This document shows, one piece after another, positions 7,977 through 16,454 of a stretch of 33,551 nucleotides of DNA. The stretch lies in the NCBI GenBank assembly GCA_039584685.1, contig JBDGXI010000022.1:1-33551 (forward strand), written 5' to 3'. Made by a program: the position numbers and the translations under genes. Origin of the DNA: Benthicola sp039584685 (GTDB lineage Bacteria > Gemmatimonadota > Gemmatimonadetes > Palauibacterales > Palauibacteraceae). Position 1 is the first letter of the stretch, and each line of letters starts with the position of its first letter. The notes under the pieces were generated by a model. The model saw only the letters and a program-made list of their open reading frames with translations, was not told where the DNA came from and made no database searches.

Positions 7977-10112
7977 ATGGCCACACCGATGGAGCACGTG
8001 GAGGATCGGACTCCGGAGCAGGACCGGCAGGGCCTGCAGCCCGCCGATCTGCTGTCGATGTATCGCACGATGTATCTGTCGCGACGCATCGACGACCGCG
8101 AGCTGCTGCTGAAGAGACAGCAGAAGATCTTCTTCCAGATAAGCGGGGCTGGACACGAGGCGATCGGAGTCGCGGCGGGCATGGCGCTGCGGTCCGGGTA
8201 CGACTGGTTCTTCACATACTACCGGGACCGGGCGCTCGCTCTCCAGCTCGGGGTCACGCCGTACGAGATGTTTCTGGAGGGCGTCGGTGCGGCCGAGGAT
8301 CCGGCGAGCGGCGGCCGGCAGATGCCTTCACACTGGGGCCACGTAGACCACAACCTCGTCAGTGTCTCCAGTCCCACCGGCACCCAGTTCCTCCAGGCCG
8401 TCGGGTGCGCCGAAGCCGGCGAGAAGGGGCGGAGCCTCGGCCTGGCCGACGACGGCGTGGAGTTTCAAGACGACGAGGTGGTGCTGGTCACGACGGGCGA
8501 TGGGACGACGTCGGAGGGCGAATTCTGGGAGTCACTGAATACGGCTTCCAACCTCAAGCTCCCGGTCATCTACCTGGTGGAGGACAACGGGTACGCGATC
8601 TCGGTGCCCGTGGAAGTGAACACGGCCGGTGGCAGCATCTCGAAACTCGTTTCGGCGTTTCCGGATCTGCTGGTGATCGAAGTGGACGGGACGAACCCCA
8701 TCGCCTCGTACGGGGCGATGCGGCGGGCGGCGGAGCACTGTCGCGCCCGGCGCGGCCCGGCGCTCGTACATGCCCACGTCACGCGCCCGTACAGTCACTC
8801 TATGTCCGACGACGAGCGCATGTACAAGCCGGAATCCGAGCGGGAGAATGAAGAAGCCCGGGATCCGGTCACCAACATGGCGGCCTTCCTGGTGAGCGCG
8901 GGGATCGCGACCGAGGACGAACTGGAGGCCCTGCGCGAGGACGTGGACACCGACGTGGTAGAGGCGAGCGAGCTGGCCGTCGCGCGGTCGCAGCCCGGCT
9001 CCCTCACCGTGTACGACCAGGTATTCTCGCCGGACGTCGACGTGACCTCGGGCGAGTTCGCGACCGACCCCGTGTTCGAGGGGGACCCGACCACGGTGGT
9101 GGATCTCCTGAACGCGTGCATGCGCGATGAGATGCGGCGGGATCCCCGCATCGTCGCGTTCGGAGAGGACGTGGCGGACGTGTCGCGCGAGGAACACCTG
9201 GACGACGTGAAGGGGAAGGGCGGCGTCTTCAAGGTCACGTGGGGCCTGCAGCGTGAATTCGGCTCGGACCGCGTGTTCAACTCGCCGCTCGCCGAGGCCA
9301 ACATCGTGGGGCGTGCCGTGGGGATGGCGCTTCGCGGCCTGAAGCCGGTGGTCGAGATCCAGTTCTTCGACTACATCTGGCCGGCCTATCACCAGCTCCG
9401 CAACGAAGTGGCCACCATGCGGTGGCGGTCGAACGGCGCCTTCACGTGTCCTCTCGTGGTCCGGACCACGTACGGCGGCTACCTGTCGGGCGGGGCCATA
9501 TACCACTCGCAGACCGGCGCGTCGCTGTTCACGCACACGCCGGGCATGCACGTAGTCTGCCCGTCGAACGCCGAGGACGCGAACGGCCTCCTCCGCACGG
9601 CGATCCGCTGCGACGATCCGGTGCTGTTCCTGGAGCACAAGCACCTGTACCGGCAGACGTACAACAAGGGCCGGTATCCGGGCCCCGACTACATGATCCC
9701 GTTCGGCCGGGCGAACCGCGTCGAGGAGGGCGACGAGATCACGGTGGTCACGTACGGGGCCCTCGTCGAGCGCACCCGGAAGGCCCTGCGGGCGCTGGAT
9801 CGGGAGGGACGGCCGATCGCCGCCGACGTGCTGGATCTGCGGACGCTCAATCCGCTGGACATGTCGGCCATCGCGGAGTCGGTGAAACGCACGAATCGGG
9901 TGCTCGTGGCCTACGAGGACTCGAAATCGTGGGGGTGGGGCGCCGAGATCTCCGCCCGCATCGCCGACGAGCTGTTCGAGTGGCTGGATGCGCCCGTGCG
10001 TCGGGTCGCGGCGACCGACACGTTCGTGGGCTACGCGCCCACGCTGGAGGAGGAGATCCTGCCGCAGGTGGACGACCTGGCGGAGGCGATGGAGGAACTA
10101 AAGGCGTACTGA
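7977..10112 (+). CDS. 2-oxoacid dehydrogenase E1, alpha and beta subunits fused
   Basis: 711 residues in one chain. The alpha part (about 25-345) contains the thiamine-diphosphate motif: G174-D175-G176 followed by N204 of EDNGYAIS. Upstream it has SGAGHEAIGVAAG and the YYRDRALAL loop. The beta part begins near residue 373 (VVDLLNACMRDEMRRD) and includes FGEDVADVSREEHLDD and a transketolase-type C-terminal domain ending near EEILPQVDDLAEAMEEL. Such fused E1s belong to the branched-chain 2-oxoacid dehydrogenase group, decarboxylating 2-oxo acids and passing the acyl group to lipoyl-E2. ATG 7977 is preferred because GGAAGG lies five bases upstream; the frame is open to 7905. No E2 or E3 adjoins it; the E2/E3 genes at 25.5-28.3 kb or others elsewhere must serve it. 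The TldE/PmbA gene follows after 19 bases. Substrate (branched-chain versus pyruvate) is not resolved. Confidence 0.9.
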   Translation: MATPMEHVEDRTPEQDRQGLQPADLLSMYRTMYLSRRIDDRELLLKRQQKIFFQISGAGHEAIGVAAGMALRSGYDWFFTYYRDRALALQLGVTPYEMFLEGVGAAEDPASGGRQMPSHWGHVDHNLVSVSSPTGTQFLQAVGCAEAGEKGRSLGLADDGVEFQDDEVVLVTTGDGTTSEGEFWESLNTASNLKLPVIYLVEDNGYAISVPVEVNTAGGSISKLVSAFPDLLVIEVDGTNPIASYGAMRRAAEHCRARRGPALVHAHVTRPYSHSMSDDERMYKPESERENEEARDPVTNMAAFLVSAGIATEDELEALREDVDTDVVEASELAVARSQPGSLTVYDQVFSPDVDVTSGEFATDPVFEGDPTTVVDLLNACMRDEMRRDPRIVAFGEDVADVSREEHLDDVKGKGGVFKVTWGLQREFGSDRVFNSPLAEANIVGRAVGMALRGLKPVVEIQFFDYIWPAYHQLRNEVATMRWRSNGAFTCPLVVRTTYGGYLSGGAIYHSQTGASLFTHTPGMHVVCPSNAEDANGLLRTAIRCDDPVLFLEHKHLYRQTYNKGRYPGPDYMIPFGRANRVEEGDEITVVTYGALVERTRKALRALDREGRPIAADVLDLRTLNPLDMSAIAESVKRTNRVLVAYEDSKSWGWGAEISARIADELFEWLDAPVRRVAATDTFVGYAPTLEEEILPQVDDLAEAMEELKAY

Positions 10113-10131
10113 CGAAAGGCGGAACTCAGGG

Positions 10132-11505
10132 ATGAGAAGACGCGACTTCCTGCGCATGGCGACTGGCGACGAAACCGTGCTCACCGAGGAGCGGGCGAGA
10201 GACCTGATCGACCGGATCCTCGCCGCGGCAGGGGCGGACGAGACATCGGTCGGCCTGACGGGGGTCCGTCGGGTCAATTCCCGCTACGCCGTCAACCGGA
10301 TCACCACGGCCGGTGAGTCTTCGGACCTGAGCGCGGCCATCACGGCACGGTTCGGACGCCGGTCCGCCACGCTGTCGGTCAACGAGTTCGGGGAGGATTC
10401 CGTGACCGAGGCGGTCCGGGCCGCCGAGGCCATGGCGCGCCTGGCCCCCGAAGATCCCGAGTCGATGCCGCTGCTCGGACCCCAGGAATACGGCGTCTCG
10501 GAGGGCTGGCACGAGTCCACCGCCGCCCTCGACGCGCCGCGCCGGGCGGCGGTCGCCGCCTCGGCGATCGAGCAGGCAGAGGCGGCTCCGCAGGACATCA
10601 CGGCAGCCGGCTTCATGGACGTGCGGTCGGGAGCCAGCGCCATCGGCAACTCCGCCGGCCTGTTCGCGTACCACGCGGCCACGTCGGTCGCGTACTCGCT
10701 CACCGCTCGCACGGGAGACGGGACGGGGTCCGGGTGGTCCGGGGTCGGCCATCGGGAGTGGTCTCGCGTCGATTCGGACGCCATGCACTCCTCGGCCATC
10801 CGGAAGGCCGTTCGCTCGCGTTCCCCGAGGTCGCTGGAGCCGGGGTCGTATCCGGTCATCCTGGAGCCGGAGGCCGTCGCCGACCTGATCGGTCTCCTCG
10901 TGGGGTCGCTCGACGCCCGTTCCGCCGATGAGGGGCGCAGCGCATTCTCGGCCCCCGATGGGACCCGGCTCGGCGAGCGGGTGGTGGACGATCGCGTGAC
11001 GCTGAGGTCGGACCCGCTCACCGCGGGAGATGCCCCGTTCGCCCCGGACGGCCAGCCGAGGGGGCCGGTTCCGTGGATCGAGAACGGAATCCTGCGCAAC
11101 CTGGCCTATTCGCGTTACTGGGCCCAGGAGCAGGGCCGGGAGCCGGTCAGCGCTCCCCGCTCCATCCGGATGGAGGGGGGCGAGGGCACCGTCGAAGATC
11201 TGATCGCCTCCACGGAACGCGCCGTACTGGTCACGCGCCTGTGGTACATCAGGAGCGTCGATCCTCGCACGATCCTGCACACGGGCCTCACCCGCGATGG
11301 GACTTTCTGGGTCGAGAACGGCGAGATCTCGCATCCGGTCAACAACTTCCGGTGGAACGACTCGCCCCTGTTCGTCCTCCGCAACCTGGAAGAGCTGGGC
11401 CGACCCATGCGTGTCACCGCGGGGGGGAACGGCGGTTCCATGCGCGAGGTGCCGCCTCTCAGGGCGAGCGAGTTCAACTTCAGCAGCGTATCGGAGGCCG
11501 TGTGA
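10132..11505 (+). CDS. pmbA: TldE/PmbA-family metalloprotease partner subunit
   Basis: 457 residues of the TldD/PmbA family. TldE (PmbA) is the non-catalytic partner that forms a heterodimeric or higher ring protease with TldD, known for trimming modified peptides such as microcin B17 and for CcdA antitoxin turnover. The family fold is visible in the C-terminal half: EPGSYPVILEPEAVADLI, then a long glycine-rich barrel with SAPRSIRMEGGEGTVEDLI and HPVNNFRWNDSPLFVLRNLEELG. No HExxxH motif is present, consistent with the inactive partner. The protein begins MRRRDFLR, a twin-arginine-like motif, yet the hydrophobic stretch expected after it is absent (MATGDETVLTEE follows); a later ATG at 10156 lacks a ribosome site. 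The stop overlaps the next start by one base (TGATG), so TldE and TldD are translationally coupled. Confidence 0.9.
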   Translation: MRRRDFLRMATGDETVLTEERARDLIDRILAAAGADETSVGLTGVRRVNSRYAVNRITTAGESSDLSAAITARFGRRSATLSVNEFGEDSVTEAVRAAEAMARLAPEDPESMPLLGPQEYGVSEGWHESTAALDAPRRAAVAASAIEQAEAAPQDITAAGFMDVRSGASAIGNSAGLFAYHAATSVAYSLTARTGDGTGSGWSGVGHREWSRVDSDAMHSSAIRKAVRSRSPRSLEPGSYPVILEPEAVADLIGLLVGSLDARSADEGRSAFSAPDGTRLGERVVDDRVTLRSDPLTAGDAPFAPDGQPRGPVPWIENGILRNLAYSRYWAQEQGREPVSAPRSIRMEGGEGTVEDLIASTERAVLVTRLWYIRSVDPRTILHTGLTRDGTFWVENGEISHPVNNFRWNDSPLFVLRNLEELGRPMRVTAGGNGGSMREVPPLRASEFNFSSVSEAV

Positions 11506-13103
11506 TGGAGCGACGAGACTTCGTGCGGACTGCCGCGGCAACGGCAGGTGGACTCGCGCTGGCTCGGCGCGGGCTCATAGCGATGAGAACCGACTCGGCG
11601 GTGGACCCGGCGTTCTCGCCAGTAGATGACGAGGGCCGCGAGTTGGTACTCGCGGCCCTGGACTCGGCGACGGCTGCCGGGGCGGACTACGCGGATGCGC
11701 GGGTGGGACTGTATCGGAACCAGCGCGTGAGTACACGCGAAGACCGGATCACAGGGGTGGAAGAGTCCAGCTCGCTGGGCATGGGCGTGCGGGCGCTGGT
11801 CGACGGAAGCTGGGGCTTCGCCGCCACGCGCGAACTGTCGCTCGAGGCGGCGGCGCGGGCGGGCCGTGAGGCGGCGGCGATCGGACGGGCCAACGCGGCC
11901 GTGCAGCCCGCACCGGTGACGCTGGCGCCCGTCGAATCGTATGGAGACGTGAGCTGGAAGAGCGCATTCGAGATCGACCCCTGGGATGTGGCCCTGGAGG
12001 AGAAGGTCGAGCACCTGCTCGCCCTCAACGAAGTGGCGCTTCGGAATCCGGCCGTGAGCTTCGTGAACTCGAACCTGCATTTCGTGAAGATCGAGCAGAC
12101 GAGCGCCACGACCGAAGGCACGATCGCCAGGCAGACCATCGTGCGCACGAATCCGGGGTTGAACATCACGGCGGTGTCACCGGATCGGACGGATTTCCAG
12201 ACGCGCTCCGCGGCCGTGTCCCCGGCCGGCCGGGGCTGGGAGTACGTGCTGGCCTCGATGACCGCGGAAGCTGCCGAACGCTGGGCGGCGGAAGCGGCCG
12301 AGAAGCTGGTCGCAACGAGCGTGGAGCCCGGCTCGCACGACCTCATTCTGCTGCCGTCCCACCTGTGGCTCACGATCCACGAATCGATCGGACACCCGAC
12401 CGAGCTGGATCGGGCCCTGGGCTACGAGGCGAACTACGCCGGAACCAGCTTTCTGGCCCCGCCGGAAGCCGTGATCGGCAAGCTGCAATTCGGATCGGAA
12501 CTCGTGAACATCGAGGGCGAGAGGACCGCCGAGGGGGGTCTCGCGTCGATCGGCTGGGACGAGGAAGGCGTGAAGGCGACGTCGTGGCCGATGATCGAGA
12601 ACGGCGTGTTCGTGGACTACCAGACGACCCGGGAGCAGGTGGCCTGGATCTCCGAGCTCACCGGGGTGGAGCGCAGCCACGGCTGCTCGCACGGGGACAG
12701 CTGGTCCAGCATACCGTTCCAGCGCATGCCCAACATGAACCTGTTGCCGGGGACCGAGGATCTCACGCTCGAGGACCTGATCGCGGCCACCGATCGCGGC
12801 ATCGTCATCGACGGCCGCGGATCCTACTCGATCGACCAGCAGCGCTTCAACTTCCAGTTCGGGGGCCAGACCTTCTGGGAGGTCCGCGGCGGCAAGAAGA
12901 CACGCATGCTGCGCGACGTGGCGTACCAGGCCCGGACCACTGACTTCTGGAATGCCCTGGACATGCTCGGCGGACCGTCGACCTACGAGATGGGCGGGAG
13001 CTTCTACGACGGGAAGGGCCAGCCGGGTCAGGTCAACGCGGTCTCGCACGGGTGTCCCGTGGCGCGGTTCGCCGGAATCAGCGTCCTCAATACGGCTCGC
13101 TGA
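11505..13103 (+). CDS. tldD: TldD-family metalloprotease with Tat-type leader
   Basis: 532 residues. The catalytic zinc motif HESIGH (H292, E293, H297) in TIHESIGHPTELDRALG is the HExxxH signature of TldD. Further family landmarks are SWPMIENGVFVDYQTTREQ, SYSIDQQRFNFQFGGQ and the C-terminal VSHGCPVARFAGISVLNTAR. The N-terminus is MERRDFVRTAAATAGGLALARRG: a twin-arginine motif followed by a short hydrophobic Ala/Gly stretch, that is, a plausible Tat leader, whereas classical TldD proteins are cytoplasmic. The start is set by the one-base stop/start overlap with pmbA. The last 17 bases overlap the 3' end of the gene on the opposite strand. Together with PmbA it should form a peptidase with an enclosed active site that acts on unfolded peptides; substrate and cell compartment are unknown here. 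Confidence 0.93.
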   Translation: MERRDFVRTAAATAGGLALARRGLIAMRTDSAVDPAFSPVDDEGRELVLAALDSATAAGADYADARVGLYRNQRVSTREDRITGVEESSSLGMGVRALVDGSWGFAATRELSLEAAARAGREAAAIGRANAAVQPAPVTLAPVESYGDVSWKSAFEIDPWDVALEEKVEHLLALNEVALRNPAVSFVNSNLHFVKIEQTSATTEGTIARQTIVRTNPGLNITAVSPDRTDFQTRSAAVSPAGRGWEYVLASMTAEAAERWAAEAAEKLVATSVEPGSHDLILLPSHLWLTIHESIGHPTELDRALGYEANYAGTSFLAPPEAVIGKLQFGSELVNIEGERTAEGGLASIGWDEEGVKATSWPMIENGVFVDYQTTREQVAWISELTGVERSHGCSHGDSWSSIPFQRMPNMNLLPGTEDLTLEDLIAATDRGIVIDGRGSYSIDQQRFNFQFGGQTFWEVRGGKKTRMLRDVAYQARTTDFWNALDMLGGPSTYEMGGSFYDGKGQPGQVNAVSHGCPVARFAGISVLNTAR

Positions 13104-13731
13104 ACACCTGGTCCAGCAGACCCTTTCGGAAACCGGACTGCGGCCCGAATAGAGATCCGAGCAGCACGCGCCGCTGCTCGGGCCCGATCCGGACCTCGTC
13201 GAGGCGCACCGCGCCCGTGACGTCCGTGTAGCGAGTGGTCACGGTGTCGCCGCGCACCTCGTGTTCGAGCCGATCCCCATCCCGGATACCGTCCGCGGCC
13301 AGGACCCTGAATCGATCGGCGTTTTCCGCGCTGAGCTTCTGGACCTCCGCGTCACTGAGCAACCCGGTCTTCGACAGCTTCTCCATCACATCCAGGTTGG
13401 CATCGAGGAACCGCTTCAAACCGAACGACCTGAGGAATGTGAAGCCGACCCGGGCGTGATCCGCTTTCAGGTACAGCGCGGCGACCGAGTCGGACGCGGA
13501 CCGCGGATCGGCCATTCCACTCACCAGCTCGGCTACCCGGCCCGGCGTCTCGCCACCCACCGTGAGCTCGAGGCGAACCGCGTCGACCTTGAAGATGGTG
13601 CGCTCGAGCACGTAGTCGAACCGAGCGCAGCAAACGGCCGAGCCCTGTTGCGCGAAAGCCGATGCTGTCGGCCCGGCCGCCAGGATCAGCCCGATGCACA
13701 GCGTCGGGATTCGTCGGCCAGGTGTCCGCAT
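13087..13731 (-). CDS. Secreted protein, possibly chalcone-isomerase-like fold
   Basis: 214 residues. ATG 13731 overlaps the stop of the upstream exporter by one base (TGATG), so it is translationally coupled as the last gene of the minus-strand module. The N-terminus has Arg residues followed by a hydrophobic run and a likely signal-peptidase site at ASAFAQQ. The mature part contains LERTIFKVDAVRLELTVGG, AALYLKADHARVGFTFLRSFGLKRFLDANLD, ADGIRDGDRLEHEVRGDTVTTRY and a C-terminal LLGSLFGPQSGFRKGLLDQVF. The order of strands, the central 'arvgf.flr' segment and the final 'lG..F' motif recall chalcone-isomerase-like proteins, a fold that binds fatty acids or lipids in bacteria. That assignment is by eye and tentative. 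Context with a lipid exporter suggests a periplasmic lipid-binding or maturation role. Its 3' end overlaps tldD by 17 bases. Confidence 0.72.
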   Translation of the reverse strand: MRTPGRRIPTLCIGLILAAGPTASAFAQQGSAVCCARFDYVLERTIFKVDAVRLELTVGGETPGRVAELVSGMADPRSASDSVAALYLKADHARVGFTFLRSFGLKRFLDANLDVMEKLSKTGLLSDAEVQKLSAENADRFRVLAADGIRDGDRLEHEVRGDTVTTRYTDVTGAVRLDEVRIGPEQRRVLLGSLFGPQSGFRKGLLDQVFSEPY

Positions 13732-16454
13732 CAGACGTCTCCCGGTGAAGTGGCGCGCGACTGAAGCGCCAGCGCGCGTTCCTGCGCCCCTCGCCCCATG
13801 ATGGCCGGGAGCACGATCAATGTGCATACCAGCACGCTCGTCATTCCGACCATCAACAGAGCTCCCATTCCGGAGATCGCGCGGTGGCTCGCCAGAGTCA
13901 GGGTTCCGAATCCCGCCATCGTCGTCAGGGCACTGTACAGGATCGCCCTTCCCGTAGCCGTGTCGAGCAGTCTTTCCGCGGATGCGTTCTGCCGCCGCCG
14001 ATGCACGATATGGATACCGGCGTCCACCCCGATCCCGAGTAGAAGCGGAAGCGTGATGACGTTGGAGATGTTGAACGGGATGTCCCACACCACGGCCGCG
14101 GCTCCCGTGAGAAGGGCGGCGAGAATCAACGACGTCATCACGACGGCGCTCGATCGGGGGTCGCCCAGCAGGACAAGCAGGGTCACGGCCGTTGCCAGAA
14201 GTGCCAGGCCGAACGCGAGTCGAAAGGCCCGCACGGTGACTTTTCCGAGCTCGACGTTCTCGACGGGCATGCCCGTGATCGCGGGCTCCTCTGCCTGGAC
14301 GGCCTCCACGAAATCGCGAAGCTTTCGGGGCGTATCGAGTCGCTCGGATGGCAGCACCTGGACTCGCTCAACTCCATCGGCCGCCACCCAGCGCCCGCGC
14401 AGCGAGCTCGGCAGATCGCTCCGGGTGACCGCACCGGCGTTCAACGCCTTGCGGAGGCCGCTCTGCACCCACGGCAACGTTCCGACCAGTGATTGCTCGA
14501 GGCCCGCGGCGATCGACGCGCGAGTCTCCGGAGGCCAGGTGCGGAGCGAGGAGCGCCAGGAGTCGACGAGGTACAGAAGCTGGCCGGCCGCGGCACTGCT
14601 GGCGGAATCTCCCTCGAGATAAACGCCCGCCGCCGTCTCCCGGAGGCCCTCCACGGCCGCCATGCGCTCTTCGTGGCGTGCGGCCTCGCTGGCCGGCTCG
14701 TGGCCGGCGTCCTCCTCGGAGTCCGGCGCCGGTCCGATGTCGGCAGCCAGCTCCTCTATGATCCGCAGCTTGGCCTCCTGATCGGAGGGGACGAAGGTGT
14801 TCAGCGTCATGGTGCCCCGCACCCCGTCGAGCTCGTCGAGTCTGGCGGCTACGGTAGCCGCGCTCGCCGAGTCCGGTTCCATCATGGACACGGCCCGCAC
14901 CGCCGTATTCGGGTCATCCAGCAACTCCCGCAGTGTGATGACCGATTCGGAGCTCGGGTCGCTCATGTTGATCACGTCCTGGTCGAACCTGACCCGTGGC
15001 GCCAGGACCGCCGAGCCTGCGGCGATCAACAGGGCCGCAGTCAGAATGGGCCGCCGCCATCGGGTGACCACGTGGTCGAGCCGCGCCATGGGTCTGCCTC
15101 TGAAGCCCGGCCCTCTTCCCTCTCCGGTTTGCCCGGGTCCCGGGCCCGGCTCGGGCAACCGGAGCGGGCGCAGACTCAGGAGGGCCGGCAGCAGCCCCAT
15201 GGTTGCGACGAAGCTGATCAACATGCCGGTTCCGCCGATCCTTCCGAGGTCGGCGACGCCGGTGAAGTCCGTGACCATGAACGCGTAGAAACACAGAGCG
15301 GTGGTGACGGCGCTGAAGAACAGGGCTACGCCGGCGCGCTCTGCCGTCAGGCGCAGGGCCTCGAGGTGTGTCCCCTTCTCTCGCCTCGCCTCCGTGTAGT
15401 TCAGGCAGAAGTGGATGGCGTAATCGATGCCCAGTCCCACGTACAGGACGGCGAACGCCACCGAGATCATGTTCAGGCTTCCGACGGCGAACGCCGCGAA
15501 CGCCGCGGTGCCGACGAGTCCCGCGAACAGCACGTACAGGCACGCCAGGAGAAGGCGAACCGACCTCAAGGCCGCGAGCAGAATGATCGCCACCATGATC
15601 AGGGCGCCGACGAGCAACCGGGGTACGTCGGCAAGGCCCGTGTCGATCGACTCGTGCTCGAACGCCTCGGACCCTGTGATCCTGACCTGCACGGCCCTTC
15701 GATCGAGGTCGAGGTGCGCGGCGCCGTCGCGAACGGCCTGCATGGCGGCGGCGGCCGGTCTCGAGCTGGAATAGTCCAGGATCGGCTTGGCCAGGATGAA
15801 GCGGCGAAGCTCGGCCGGCTCCGAGCGTCGTCCCCGCATGAGATCGGCCCACGGGAAAGCGAAGAAGTGGCCATTCCGGCTCGAGTAGAACGCGCCTCCA
15901 ATGGCCATCAGAACCGGGGCCACGCCCGGTTCTCCATCCGGGTCTTCCGCGGCCATCTTCTCCACGACGGCGGCGAAACCGGCCAGTGTCGGCTCCTGCT
16001 CCAGATCGAGCCACAGCGAGCGCTGCTCGCGCATCCGGGAACGAAGTTCCTCCAGTTCCTCGCGGCTGGAGTAGAGGAGTCCGTGACGCTCGAAGAAGTC
16101 GTCCCCGCCCGCCGCGTACACGAAGCTGAATACGTCGGTGCGAGACTCGAGGTCGGCCGCCAGGCGGCGCTGGGCCTGCGCCGCGATCTCCGGAGTCCGC
16201 GCATCGATGACGATTTGCATGTCCTCGAGCAGGTGTGGGAACGCTTCCTCGAGCTCGGCGTGCGCCTGCCGCCAGGGCAGCCGATCCGAGACCAGGTTCC
16301 CGGTGTCCGCGTCCACGCGCAGATGCGTCCACGCGTACCACAGCAGCGGAACGAGAAGGGCGAGGCTCAGGGCGGCCACGATGCCCGCATGCCGGGCGGA
16401 CCACACGACCCAGTCTCCGAGCAGCCGTCCGAGGCGGCCGTCGCGGTCGATCAC
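13731..16454 (-). CDS. RND/MMPL-family lipid exporter, HpnN-like
   Basis: 907 residues with the duplicated RND layout: transmembrane helix 1 (about 24-42), a large periplasmic domain, five helices (about 275-435), then a second helix (about 465), a second periplasmic domain and five more helices (about 740-890). In the first bundle, VAFAVLYVGLGIDYAIHFCLNYTEA and in the second, VITLPLLLGIGVDAGIHIVHRRRQ are the paired MMPL signatures, and their exact style resembles HpnN, the exporter that carries hopanoids to the outer membrane. A long in-frame extension upstream is not coding. GTG 16454 is chosen because GAGGGG lies six bases upstream and the start overlaps the glycosyltransferase stop as GTGA. 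The cargo is inferred to be a lipid; no hopanoid cyclase gene is in the window, so hopanoid specificity is unproven. Confidence 0.85.
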   Translation of the reverse strand: MIDRDGRLGRLLGDWVVWSARHAGIVAALSLALLVPLLWYAWTHLRVDADTGNLVSDRLPWRQAHAELEEAFPHLLEDMQIVIDARTPEIAAQAQRRLAADLESRTDVFSFVYAAGGDDFFERHGLLYSSREELEELRSRMREQRSLWLDLEQEPTLAGFAAVVEKMAAEDPDGEPGVAPVLMAIGGAFYSSRNGHFFAFPWADLMRGRRSEPAELRRFILAKPILDYSSSRPAAAAMQAVRDGAAHLDLDRRAVQVRITGSEAFEHESIDTGLADVPRLLVGALIMVAIILLAALRSVRLLLACLYVLFAGLVGTAAFAAFAVGSLNMISVAFAVLYVGLGIDYAIHFCLNYTEARREKGTHLEALRLTAERAGVALFFSAVTTALCFYAFMVTDFTGVADLGRIGGTGMLISFVATMGLLPALLSLRPLRLPEPGPGPGQTGEGRGPGFRGRPMARLDHVVTRWRRPILTAALLIAAGSAVLAPRVRFDQDVINMSDPSSESVITLRELLDDPNTAVRAVSMMEPDSASAATVAARLDELDGVRGTMTLNTFVPSDQEAKLRIIEELAADIGPAPDSEEDAGHEPASEAARHEERMAAVEGLRETAAGVYLEGDSASSAAAGQLLYLVDSWRSSLRTWPPETRASIAAGLEQSLVGTLPWVQSGLRKALNAGAVTRSDLPSSLRGRWVAADGVERVQVLPSERLDTPRKLRDFVEAVQAEEPAITGMPVENVELGKVTVRAFRLAFGLALLATAVTLLVLLGDPRSSAVVMTSLILAALLTGAAAVVWDIPFNISNVITLPLLLGIGVDAGIHIVHRRRQNASAERLLDTATGRAILYSALTTMAGFGTLTLASHRAISGMGALLMVGMTSVLVCTLIVLPAIMGRGAQERALALQSRATSPGDV

